The notes under the pieces are model-generated. The model had not been told where the DNA came from, did not search any database, and saw only the letters and a program-made list of their open reading frames with translations. A stretch of DNA of 64,000 bases from CADEED01 sp035502995 (GTDB lineage Bacteria; Pseudomonadota; Gammaproteobacteria; Steroidobacterales; Steroidobacteraceae). The stretch is from the NCBI GenBank assembly GCA_035502995.1, contig DATJTW010000119.1:1-64000 (forward strand), written 5' to 3'. Numbering within the stretch: position 1 is the stretch's first letter; each line of letters begins with the position of its first letter. The position numbers were made by a program, and so were the translations under genes. Shown piece by piece: positions 23,610 through 30,621 of the stretch.

Positions 23610-24023
23610 TCACGATCGCGCCGGCGGCGGAGCCAACATGCGGCGTCGGAATGCGAGCTCGATGAGGTAGCCCACGGACACGCCGATCGCATATGCGATC
23701 AGATCGTACGAATCGAATCCTTCGCCCAGCACGAGGTGCCCGAGGGTCGTGTGGCGGATGGAGTTGATACACGGCGCCTGGTAGATCTGGCTGAACTCCA
23801 CGGCGAAGGACGTGATTAGCGCGAGAACTGCGACGCGCGCGCTCGGCCAGGTCGGCTTCGCGAAACCGATGAGAAGGAAGACCATCAGGGCCCACAATGC
23901 GTCGCCGGGATACTTGCCGAGCGCCGCGGGGAAGAGATCGGGAAATCTGCGGGACGCGAGGCCTGCCAGCACGACGAGCACGACAGCCGCCGCGTAGACC
24001 ATCCGACTGCGGCGAAGATTCAT
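23610..24023 (-). CDS. DUF2809 membrane protein
   Basis: The 137 residues have four membrane helices: MVYAAAVVLVVLAGLASRRF, GDALWALMVFLLIGFAKPTW, the conserved ALITSFAVEFSQIYQAPCIN and YDLIAYAIGVSVGYLIELAF. The motifs FPDLFP...GDALWA and EFSQ..Q.P.I...R match DUF2809, an integral membrane family of unknown role. It is five bases from the gene upstream. Confidence 0.8.
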   Translation of the reverse strand: MNLRRSRMVYAAAVVLVVLAGLASRRFPDLFPAALGKYPGDALWALMVFLLIGFAKPTWPSARVAVLALITSFAVEFSQIYQAPCINSIRHTTLGHLVLGEGFDSYDLIAYAIGVSVGYLIELAFRRRMLAPPPARS

Positions 24024-24027
24024 GCAG

Positions 24028-24636
24028 CTAGCGTTTGGCTCTCGCCATCTTCAGCTTCAGCAATTGCGCGGAGCTCAGTTCCGATTCGATCGGTGCAAGT
24101 AGTTCGATCACCCGGTCGTATTGGCCGCTTCTGAATGCCTCGGCCGCTTTCGCGCAGACGGCATCGATGTCGTGCTTGTGATCGCGCGCAGCACTTGCTT
24201 CCATGGCGCGCTTGTTGTCGGCGACTGCGCGGTCGTGCAGTGCCTGCCACTCGCCGAAGTTGCCGCCGAGAAAATCGGCGGCGACCAATGGAAGCACGGA
24301 CGCATCGAACGCCATCTGCGTGAGCTGGCCGCGCACGGCCGGATTCTTCGGTTCCTCGAGATCCGGGCGCCGGAATTCCGCGAGCTTCCGCAGATCGAGC
24401 CTCTCATCCAACGCACCCTTGACCGATTTTCGCTCGAGCCTGGTCGAACACACGACTCCGTACGAAACGCCTTCGACGACCACGCAGACCGACGGCCCGC
24501 GGAACCGGACGTAGAAAGGATTGGCGCTGCCATGGGCACCGTCGACGACGAAACCGAAGCGGTCGACCAGGAAGGCGAAGTGCTTCCGGGCGGCAGCGCA
24601 GAATTCTTCTGCGTTCGGATTGAAGTATTCGCTCAT
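24028..24636 (-). CDS. Hypothetical protein (202 aa)
   Basis: The soluble 202-residue protein starts MSEYFNPNAEEFCAAARKHF. The middle (VCVVVEGVSYGVVCSTRLER) is beta-rich, and the C-terminal half is helical, with a TPR-like stretch AAEAFRSGQYDRVIELLAPI. I recognise no named domain. It is probably co-transcribed with the DUF2809 gene. Confidence 0.6.
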   Translation of the reverse strand: MSEYFNPNAEEFCAAARKHFAFLVDRFGFVVDGAHGSANPFYVRFRGPSVCVVVEGVSYGVVCSTRLERKSVKGALDERLDLRKLAEFRRPDLEEPKNPAVRGQLTQMAFDASVLPLVAADFLGGNFGEWQALHDRAVADNKRAMEASAARDHKHDIDAVCAKAAEAFRSGQYDRVIELLAPIESELSSAQLLKLKMARAKR

Positions 24637-24658
24637 CGTGGGTTGCAGATTTTGCGCT

Positions 24659-25051
24659 TCAATCCAATTTGCAGACCACCCGGGTCACCGTGGTGCCTTC
24701 GGTGAAGTTGGCCAGATCCGCCCGCACCTTCTGGCCCTCCGGGGAACCGAGCGCCTCCGACATCTTCTCCGCGCTGTCGAACCACATTTCGAACACGCGA
24801 TAGAACGCCGGCGGCGAGCCGTCCGCCTGCGGCAGGCCCTTCGCCGCTTCCATCTTCCGCGCACCCTTGATCGTGGCGACCAGCGGCATGTGGGTCTCGA
24901 GGTAATACTTCTCGAAGGCGTCCGGATTCGGCGGTTGGCCGTAAAGGACCATCAGTTTGACTCCGTCCTTGGCGGGAACAGCTGCCGTGGCGCCCGTGCT
25001 CGCCGCTGCCAGACCGACGGCGAGTAGTGAGAGAGAAGTTCTGCGGTCCAT
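24659..25051 (-). CDS. Exported EthD-family protein
   Basis: The start at 25051 (MDRRTSLSLLAVGLAAASTG) has GAGGA upstream and gives a signal sequence, followed by an EthD-type dimeric alpha-beta barrel: KLMVLYGQPPNPDAFEKYYL, THMPLVATIKGARKMEAAKG, YRVFEMWFDSAEKMSEALGS. EthD-like proteins are ferredoxin-fold helpers in degradation pathways and mostly uncharacterised. The 130-residue length with leader is typical. Export is inferred from the leader and is unusual for the family. Confidence 0.75.
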   Translation of the reverse strand: MDRRTSLSLLAVGLAAASTGATAAVPAKDGVKLMVLYGQPPNPDAFEKYYLETHMPLVATIKGARKMEAAKGLPQADGSPPAFYRVFEMWFDSAEKMSEALGSPEGQKVRADLANFTEGTTVTRVVCKLD

Positions 25052-25123
25052 GGATCGATCCTCGTGGTTGAAGGGGCGCGACGTCGTTCGATAGCGCGCC
25101 GATGTTGCCACGGCGCGGCGGAC

Positions 25124-25888
25124 TTACAAGGAGCCCGACGGGCCTAGCCACGCGAATATCGCGCCGGCCGCCGCGCGCCACCACGGCGTGTCGAAGGAGA
25201 TGAGCTCGAACGCTTGCTCCAGGATGAGCGCGGTACCCGCAAAGAGCAGCACCGGATGCACGGCACCGCGCACGACGCGGTCCCGCACGATCGCAACGAC
25301 GACCCAGGCCATCGGCAGCACGACACCGAACCACAATTCGGGACGCGGGACTTGCGGGAACCAGTGCCGGAACCGGAACCACGCGGGCCAGATGACCAGC
25401 AAGGTTGCGAGCAGCATCCAGCGCGGATGGGCTTCGCGATTGCGGCGGGCGGTGATGCCGGCAGCGACCAGCACAATGAAGAGGACGGCCGACGTGACGA
25501 CGCCGAGCAAGGAAGAGACTGCGACGGATCCCAGGCCTGCGTGAACGTCGCGAACCGTGGCGAAGAGGCCCGCAGGAATCATCGTGCCCGCGACGCCGAG
25601 TGCGAGCGGCAGGCCCATGTATCCCAGCGAGCGGTGTGCGGGGAGCGCGCGCCATCGGATCAGCAAGGGCTGAGTGAAGAAAAGCAAGACCCAAGCGAGG
25701 GCGAATGCGCCGTGGATGTGAAGGATCAATGGCCCGGAAAAGGTCCCCTGCACCATGGGCGCTACGTAGGTGCGGCCGAAGCCGACGCAGACGGCGAACA
25801 GCGCCACTACGCCGATGATCGAGTAGAACCATGAGCGCTCACGCGGTCGGTTCGGTTGTAGATTGTTAGTCAGCGAGGCCCCGTTCAC
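25124..25888 (-). CDS. Multi-spanning membrane protein, unknown
   Basis: Seven hydrophobic helices can be read, with the motif ILHIHGAFALAWVLLFFTQP, LPAHRSLGYMGLPLALGVAG and EAHPRWMLLATLLVIWPAWF. The layout, with His in the second helix and a HRxLG loop, is shared with the cassette-borne gene at 61.1 kb, so the two are probably homologues. The start is uncertain: a GTG at 25888 or a TTG at 25924, the latter in a small palindrome. Role unknown; a haem-binding or redox membrane protein is possible. Confidence 0.65.
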   Translation of the reverse strand: MNGASLTNNLQPNRPRERSWFYSIIGVVALFAVCVGFGRTYVAPMVQGTFSGPLILHIHGAFALAWVLLFFTQPLLIRWRALPAHRSLGYMGLPLALGVAGTMIPAGLFATVRDVHAGLGSVAVSSLLGVVTSAVLFIVLVAAGITARRNREAHPRWMLLATLLVIWPAWFRFRHWFPQVPRPELWFGVVLPMAWVVVAIVRDRVVRGAVHPVLLFAGTALILEQAFELISFDTPWWRAAAGAIFAWLGPSGSL

Positions 25889-25928
25889 TTGCGCGAAGTG
25901 TCGACTAACTGCGCGCAGCTGCAAGTTG

Positions 25929-26321
25929 TCAGGTTTCAGTTCTGAGATCCACGAAATTCACGCGTGGCGTGCTCACCGCAACGTCCAAATCACGGAAATT
26001 TTCCGATACGTCGACTGAGCCCCATGTGTGGCACTCGAGAATCAGTCGTCGCTCTTCCAGGAACACGACGAAACCAGCACGGATGTCACCAGCAATTCCC
26101 ACAACGGCGGGCTCGGAAAACGTTCGCGCGGCTTCCGGAAGGGATGGATCACTCACCGAAAGAAAGTATCCGCTTCCCGTGTACTCGTAGCTCGCAAGCG
26201 CCTGCGCCGAGAACACCGACTGGAGTTGATCCTCGGACAGGAATTCCTGCGCCATGAGCCGAATAGCCTGAACTTCGAACGGTCTGAGAGCGGCCACGCT
26301 AGACCCGGCGGTCGTTCTCAT
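25929..26321 (-). CDS. Hypothetical protein of the relic cassette (130 aa)
   Basis: The soluble 130-residue protein starts MRTTAGSSVAALRPFEVQAI with a helical front (RLMAQEFLSEDQLQSVFSAQ) and a beta-rich rear (VVGIAGDIRAGFVVFLEERR). No family recognised. The ATG overlaps the stop of the small membrane gene upstream by four bases, so both belong to one cassette-derived unit following the attC at 26.6 kb. Confidence 0.6.
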   Translation of the reverse strand: MRTTAGSSVAALRPFEVQAIRLMAQEFLSEDQLQSVFSAQALASYEYTGSGYFLSVSDPSLPEAARTFSEPAVVGIAGDIRAGFVVFLEERRLILECHTWGSVDVSENFRDLDVAVSTPRVNFVDLRTET

Positions 26322-26566
26322 GGCTGCCTGTCCAGCCTCTTATTCAAGAAGATGACACTGATGGTCGCTGGCAGCGTACCGACGACCAACCCTAGCAATC
26401 CACTGAAAATCATGGCTATGCCAACACCATAGTCCTCGGAGCTGGACGGCTCGCCAATGGTCCACAGCACAGGCAAGAGAAGGCCTACGACGCCTGAAAC
26501 CAAGACGACGCCAATCCACAGCGTGCCACATACGGCGATCTTCTTGAGAAGGCTCGGCAGGCGCAT
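26318..26566 (-). CDS. Small two-helix membrane protein of the relic cassette
   Basis: The 82 residues contain two helices (VCGTLWIGVVLVSGVVGLLL and GIAMIFSGLLGLVVGTLPAT) and a basic C-terminus. Its ATG lies eight bases after the GTTAGGC box of the attC site at 26574, the typical position for a first cassette gene. No family recognised. The AT-richer composition compared with flanking genes fits a cassette origin. Confidence 0.62.
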   Translation of the reverse strand: MRLPSLLKKIAVCGTLWIGVVLVSGVVGLLLPVLWTIGEPSSSEDYGVGIAMIFSGLLGLVVGTLPATISVIFLNKRLDRQP

Positions 26567-26573
26567 GACTTCC

Positions 26574-26661
26574 GCCTAACGGTTGAGCTGAGCGGCGCGC
26601 GCGCCGCGGTTTGAGCTTGGCACTTTACCTATCACGCGTCCGCTCCAGCGAGGTGTTAGAT
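26574..26661 (-). repeat. Orphan attC recombination site (88 bp)
   Basis: Bounded by GCCTAAC (26574) and GTTAGAT (26655) on the plus strand, it has the same length and internal sequence as the sites at 58.6-63.6 kb (minus strand: TAACACCTCGCTGGAGCGG at one end, GCTCAGCTCAACCGTTAGGC at the other). It lies about 32 kb from the main array and in the same orientation. Confidence 0.82.
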
Positions 26662-27131
26662 GTCGATGCGCCCTGACCGAGGACAGGCTGCCAACGCACG
26701 AAGCTCTCACCAGCCTCTGGGTGCCAAGGAAAGTGCCCTTGCTTGGAAGGCCAGATGATTTGATAGAGAGGGAACGTGTCTCCTTCGTAATACCACCGCC
26801 CCGTGCCAACGTACTCGCGATAGTGTGATTTTGAGACCTCAACAAAGCAGCAATCGTACCCTTCCAGAAGATCTTGGTTCGACGCCGCAAGATCCGGTCT
26901 CTTTCCCTTCGCAAGGTCAGTCGCGACGATGCTCAGTACACCGTGCGCGACCTCCCGCTTCAATCCAACAATGATTAGCTCAGGGAACTGCCAAGTCTTA
27001 TAGAGGCCTATCGAGAACGAAAACGGCGGATACCCGTCCTCTTCCATAATGTTGAGACAGTGCCAGCCGTACTCGGCGACATCATGGAGTACTTTCTTTT
27101 CGGCGTTGTCGGTACCGATGCGGATGTTCAT
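26625..27131 (-). CDS. DUF4262-family protein with attC-encoded tail
   Basis: The 168-residue protein fits DUF4262: YGWHCLNIMEEDGYPPFSFS, IGLYKTWQFPELIIVGLKRE, YREYVGTGRWYYEGDTFPLY. Function unknown; such genes are common integron cassettes. The reading frame runs 37 bases into the attC site and ends NTSLERTRDR, a tail shared with cassette genes at 60.1 and 60.5 kb. The start lies five bases from a GTTAGAC half-site upstream, so it is a complete cassette. Confidence 0.82.
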   Translation of the reverse strand: MNIRIGTDNAEKKVLHDVAEYGWHCLNIMEEDGYPPFSFSIGLYKTWQFPELIIVGLKREVAHGVLSIVATDLAKGKRPDLAASNQDLLEGYDCCFVEVSKSHYREYVGTGRWYYEGDTFPLYQIIWPSKQGHFPWHPEAGESFVRWQPVLGQGASTSNTSLERTRDR

Positions 27132-27135
27132 CGAC

Positions 27136-27170
27136 GTCTAACTCTTGTTTAAACCGCCGAAATCGGCGGC
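27136..27170 (-). repeat. Half attC or hairpin upstream of the DUF4262 cassette
   Basis: GTCTAAC at 27136-27142 (GTTAGAC on the minus strand) is followed by a CCGCCGA/TCGGCGG stem at 27154-27170. The minus-strand order hairpin, TTTAAACAAGA, GTTAGAC resembles the right half of an attC site. The far end is not recognisable. The rest of the 217-bp gap to GH97 holds one terminator and nothing else I can see. Confidence 0.45.
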
Positions 27171-27293
27171 CAATCACCGCAGTCTGCGGAATAGCATTCC
27201 ATCGCCAGTCCCAACCCTCTGATCCCTCTGGGCCGCGCACATTTATACCGCAATCATGCGACAGCCTGTTACGTCGCCCGTCCGCACAAACAA

Positions 27294-27321
27294 ACGGGCC
27301 GCGACTCCTGCCGCGGCCCGT
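27294..27321 (-). terminator. Rho-independent-like terminator after GH97
   Basis: A perfect 10-bp stem ACGGGCCGCG/CGCGGCCCGT with an 8-base loop is followed, on the minus strand, by TTTGTTTG. It lies 28 bases beyond the stop of the GH97 gene and would end that transcript. Confidence 0.7.
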
Positions 27322-27348
27322 CCATCTACCCCGCCTAACTTTACGTAA

Positions 27349-29313
27349 CTACTTCTTCCCCACCGCAATCCTCATCGCCGCCCCACCCGACGGCGCCAAC
27401 GCCAGCTCCAGCGTGTCGCCCTTCCCCACATCCTTCTCACTAACCTTCAACTCAGTAGGCGCCGCACCATCCTCCCAAACCGTCGCCTTGAACTTCCCCT
27501 CTCCGAGGAACCCCAGCGGCACCTTCACCGCATGTGCCTTCTCCGTCCCCATCGCCCCGACAAACCACTCCGTCCCCTTCCTCCGGGCGACAACGACGTA
27601 CTCATCTATATCCCCCGCCACGAACCGCGTCTCATCCCAGACCGTCGGCACCGCCTTCACGAACTCGAACCCTGGCGCCTTCTCATACACATCCGGCGAA
27701 TCCGCCACCATCTGAAACGGACTCTCGAACACCACGAACATCCCCAACCCATGCGCGCGCGTCGTCTGCACATTCGGCGGCGAATTCACAACCTCGAACT
27801 CCGCGGGCGTCTTGTTCCGAAACCCACCCGGCGTGTAATCCAGCGGCCCTAACAACATCCGCGTATACGCCAGGCTCACGTTGTGCGTCGCGGTGACCCG
27901 CCGGCTCCACTTGTTGTACTCCGCCCCCATCACGCCTTCCTGAGTGAGGTAGTTGGGGTACGTGCGGTTGAGGCCCGCCGGCGGATACGCCCCATGCATG
28001 TCCACCAACAACTTGTGCGCGGCGGCCTTCCGCATCAGCGTGTGGTAGTAGTCGACCATCTGCTGATCGTTCCGATCCATGAAATCGACCTTGATCCCGG
28101 CGATGCCCCACTTCTCGTACTGCGCCAGCGCCGCATCCATCTGCCGATCGAGCAGCGACCACTGCACCCACAACCACAGCCGCACCTTCTTCTTCGCGGC
28201 GTACGCCACGAGCGCCGGCATGTCGATATCCGGCTTCGCCTGCGTCACATCCGCATCCGCCGGCGCGCTGCCGCCATGACCGGACCGCAAACACCAGCCC
28301 TCGTCCACCATCATGTACTCGAAGCCGCTCTTCCCCGCGAAATCAATGTACGCCTTCAGCGTCGGCATGTCGGTGCCGCCCTTCGCCGGCGGCGGCAGAT
28401 ACGGTCCGCTCCACCAGTCCCACGCGGTCTTGCCGGGCTTGATCCACGACGTATCGAAATCCGGATCCGGGTTCAGATTGCCGACGAGGTTGCTGTCGAT
28501 CAGCGACCCGAGCGAATCGCCTAACAGGATCACCCGCCACGGCGAACCGGCGCCATCGGCGCCCACATCCACGCGCGCCACGAGCTTCCCGTCATCCAGC
28601 CGCGGCGAGATCCGCGGCTGCACGCCCAGCTTTCCATCGCCGCGGCCGCGCAGATACATGCCGCCGTAATCCACGAGGTTCGCCTCACCGATCGCAAACG
28701 CATTCGCGCCCGCCTTGCACACCAGCGGCAGGTCATGCGTGTTGTGCTCGCGGATCCGGCTCGCACGCACGGGATCGAACTCGCCCTCGTGGCTCGAGTT
28801 GAAGCGGCCCACGCTGAACCCGTGGCAATCGAAGTCGTCCGCGAACGTGAACTCGGTGTCCTCGAACCGCACCGCCAGCGTCTTCAACCCGGCATCGCCC
28901 GGTACCCAATACCGGAACGCGACGCCATCGTCGTACGCACGGAACACCCACTGCAGCTTCGACGCCGCGCCGCTCTTCGGCGCAGCGGCCACGGTGATCT
29001 CGGTGAAGTTGTCCTTCGCCACCGCCGCTTTCGTCGCGACCAGCTTGTGCTCGCGCGTCACGGCGCGCTTCGTCACGTCCTGCACGTCGACGGCGGAGAG
29101 ATCGCCTCCCTGCAACGTCACTCGCAACGCGGACGCGGTGATCACCGGCGAATTCTTCCGCGTCACGGCATACGTGATCTGCCCGGCGCCGTTCTGCGCG
29201 AGGTCGATGACGACATCACCGTTCGGCGATGTCACCCGTGCCGGCAACCCGGCTGCATGGGCGTATGAAAACGAAAGCGCGGCGAACGCCGCACCGAGGC
29301 AGACTTTCTTCAC
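27349..29313 (-). CDS. Glycoside hydrolase family 97 (alpha-glucosidase/alpha-galactosidase)
   Basis: The 654-residue exported enzyme has a signal peptide (MKKVCLGAAFAALSFSYAHA), an N-terminal beta-sandwich (GLPARVTSPNGDVVIDLAQN), a TIM barrel (TAWDWWSGPYLPPPAKGGTD, YMMVDEGWCLRSGHGG, GIAGIKVDFMDRNDQQMVDY, LLVDMHGAYPPAGLNRTYPN) and a C-terminal beta domain (ATVWEDGAAPTELKV). This is the GH97 layout and length. KVDFMD carries an Asp at the nucleophile position reported for the retaining, alpha-galactosidase-like branch; that assignment is inference. It is periplasmic or extracellular and probably repressed by the LacI protein encoded just upstream. Confidence 0.88.
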   Translation of the reverse strand: MKKVCLGAAFAALSFSYAHAAGLPARVTSPNGDVVIDLAQNGAGQITYAVTRKNSPVITASALRVTLQGGDLSAVDVQDVTKRAVTREHKLVATKAAVAKDNFTEITVAAAPKSGAASKLQWVFRAYDDGVAFRYWVPGDAGLKTLAVRFEDTEFTFADDFDCHGFSVGRFNSSHEGEFDPVRASRIREHNTHDLPLVCKAGANAFAIGEANLVDYGGMYLRGRGDGKLGVQPRISPRLDDGKLVARVDVGADGAGSPWRVILLGDSLGSLIDSNLVGNLNPDPDFDTSWIKPGKTAWDWWSGPYLPPPAKGGTDMPTLKAYIDFAGKSGFEYMMVDEGWCLRSGHGGSAPADADVTQAKPDIDMPALVAYAAKKKVRLWLWVQWSLLDRQMDAALAQYEKWGIAGIKVDFMDRNDQQMVDYYHTLMRKAAAHKLLVDMHGAYPPAGLNRTYPNYLTQEGVMGAEYNKWSRRVTATHNVSLAYTRMLLGPLDYTPGGFRNKTPAEFEVVNSPPNVQTTRAHGLGMFVVFESPFQMVADSPDVYEKAPGFEFVKAVPTVWDETRFVAGDIDEYVVVARRKGTEWFVGAMGTEKAHAVKVPLGFLGEGKFKATVWEDGAAPTELKVSEKDVGKGDTLELALAPSGGAAMRIAVGKK

Positions 29314-29399
29314 GGAAACCCCCTGTTGAGTCCGGCGCGTACCGTAGCACGCGCCGAACCCGGATCAGGAGGCGAATTGTCTGAGTATCAAACCGCCGG

Positions 29400-30455
29400 T
29401 CAGGTCGGCGGCGGCGCGGTCGATTCCCGCTTCGTCAGCTTCAGATCGTAGAACCGCATCAGCGGATCGTGATCGTCGCTGACGCCGCGCAGGTTCGTGA
29501 GCAACCAGTGCGCCGCGCCCTCGCCGATCTGCACGAACGGCCGCGTGATGGTCGTCAACGCGGGCGTCAGCACTTTCGCGAGATAGCTGTCGTCGAAGCC
29601 GACCACGGACAGATCCTGCGGCACGCGCAACCCGGCCTGCGCCGCCACCTTGATCAACGCGGCGGCCATGCGATCGTTGCCCGCGTACACGGCGGTGGGA
29701 CGGTGCGGCGACGCCAGCAACCGGCGCGCGCCCTCGAGGCCGGACTCGAATGTCCAGTCACCCTCGAACACGTTCTCCGGACGCAGCGCGATGCCGGCGG
29801 CATCGAGCGCGGCGTTGAAGCCGATCTGCCGTTCGCGCGCCGCGGTCTGCACGAGCGGACCAGAGATCACGCCGATCTCGGTGTGCCCGAGCTCGATGAA
29901 GTGCCGCGCGATGTCGCCGCACGCTTCGCGCTCGCGCGACACGATCTTGTTGCGCTGGAAGTCGAGCGCCAGCGAGTTGACCGCGGCGACGGGCGTGCCG
30001 TGCGCGGCCAGCGCGTTCGCGAGATCCACGTTCTCCGACACCGGCGCGATGACGATGAGGCCGTCGACGCCGGTGCGGCGCACGAAGCTCATCACGTCCT
30101 CGACGAGATGCGGATTCTTGTGGTCCACCGGGTGCACTAACAACTCGTAACCGAACTGCGCGCACTCGGTGAAGATGCCGCGCTGCACCTGGTCGGCGAT
30201 CTCGGCGTTCGGATCGTCGTGCACGAACCCGAGCATGAACGAGCGGTTGCTCGCCAGCGCGCGGGCGCGCAGGTTGGGAATGAAGTTCAGGCTGCGGATC
30301 ACTTCCTGCACGCGCGCGCGCGTCTCCGCATTGACCTTCGGTGATTGATTGAGAACTCGTGATGCCGTTCGGACCGAAACTCCGGCGGCTTGTGCCACGT
30401 CATTGATCGTGACCGCGGTGCCGCTCTCGTGTCCGAGATGCTGATGGATGTCCAT
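29400..30455 (-). CDS. LacI-family transcriptional repressor
   Basis: The 351-residue regulator has the LacI helix-turn-helix after a 13-residue leader (VTINDVAQAAGVSVRTASRV), the hinge helix around NLRARALASNRS, and a periplasmic-binding-protein-type sensor (SFMLGFVHDDPNAEIADQVQ, PTAVYAGNDRMAAALIKVAA, LSVVGFDDSYLAKVLTPALT). Such proteins usually respond to a sugar. It lies 86 bp upstream of the GH97 gene on the same strand and is the likely regulator of it and of itself. A GGGGGA ribosome-binding site precedes the ATG. Confidence 0.92.
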   Translation of the reverse strand: MDIHQHLGHESGTAVTINDVAQAAGVSVRTASRVLNQSPKVNAETRARVQEVIRSLNFIPNLRARALASNRSFMLGFVHDDPNAEIADQVQRGIFTECAQFGYELLVHPVDHKNPHLVEDVMSFVRRTGVDGLIVIAPVSENVDLANALAAHGTPVAAVNSLALDFQRNKIVSREREACGDIARHFIELGHTEIGVISGPLVQTAARERQIGFNAALDAAGIALRPENVFEGDWTFESGLEGARRLLASPHRPTAVYAGNDRMAAALIKVAAQAGLRVPQDLSVVGFDDSYLAKVLTPALTTITRPFVQIGEGAAHWLLTNLRGVSDDHDPLMRFYDLKLTKRESTAPPPT

Positions 30456-30475
30456 GCGTCTCCCCCTTTGTCCTG

Positions 30476-30504
30476 AGAATACTCACAGAAGACACGCAAG
30501 ACAA
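30476..30504 (-). promoter_or_regulatory. Candidate promoter of the lacI-type gene
   Basis: On the minus strand TTGTCT (30504-30499) and TATTCT (30481-30476) are 17 bp apart, with the start codon 21 bases beyond the -10. This would leave a very short leader. It is pattern-based only. Confidence 0.35.
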
Positions 30505-30559
30505 AACAAGAAATGCATTTTTTTGTCGTCGCGACGACGTCGCACATTGTCGAATCCAA

Positions 30560-30573
30560 TGACAGCGCTAACA
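30560..30573. promoter_or_regulatory. LacI-type operator palindrome
   Basis: TGACAGCGCTAACA is a near-perfect palindrome around the central AGCGCT, the classic LacI/GalR-family operator shape (TGNNAGCGCTNNCA). It lies about 105 bp upstream of the LacI-type start, in the gap after nasA, so autoregulation is likely. Confidence 0.6.
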
Positions 30574-30621
30574 GTGGAGATTGCGCGTAAGGCCCGTAAC
30601 GGAAGCGCACCGATCGGGAGT

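Noticed and set aside
25893..25932. Small palindrome CTAACTGCGCGCAGC...GTTGTCAG as an attC site
   Set aside because: It is too short, and its boxes and interior do not match the 88-bp family; it may be chance or a minor remnant.
30524..30541. Palindrome CGTCGTCGCGACGACG as a terminator for nasA
   Set aside because: On the minus strand the stem is followed by A residues, not T, so it does not have terminator form for nasA; there is no plus-strand gene before it.
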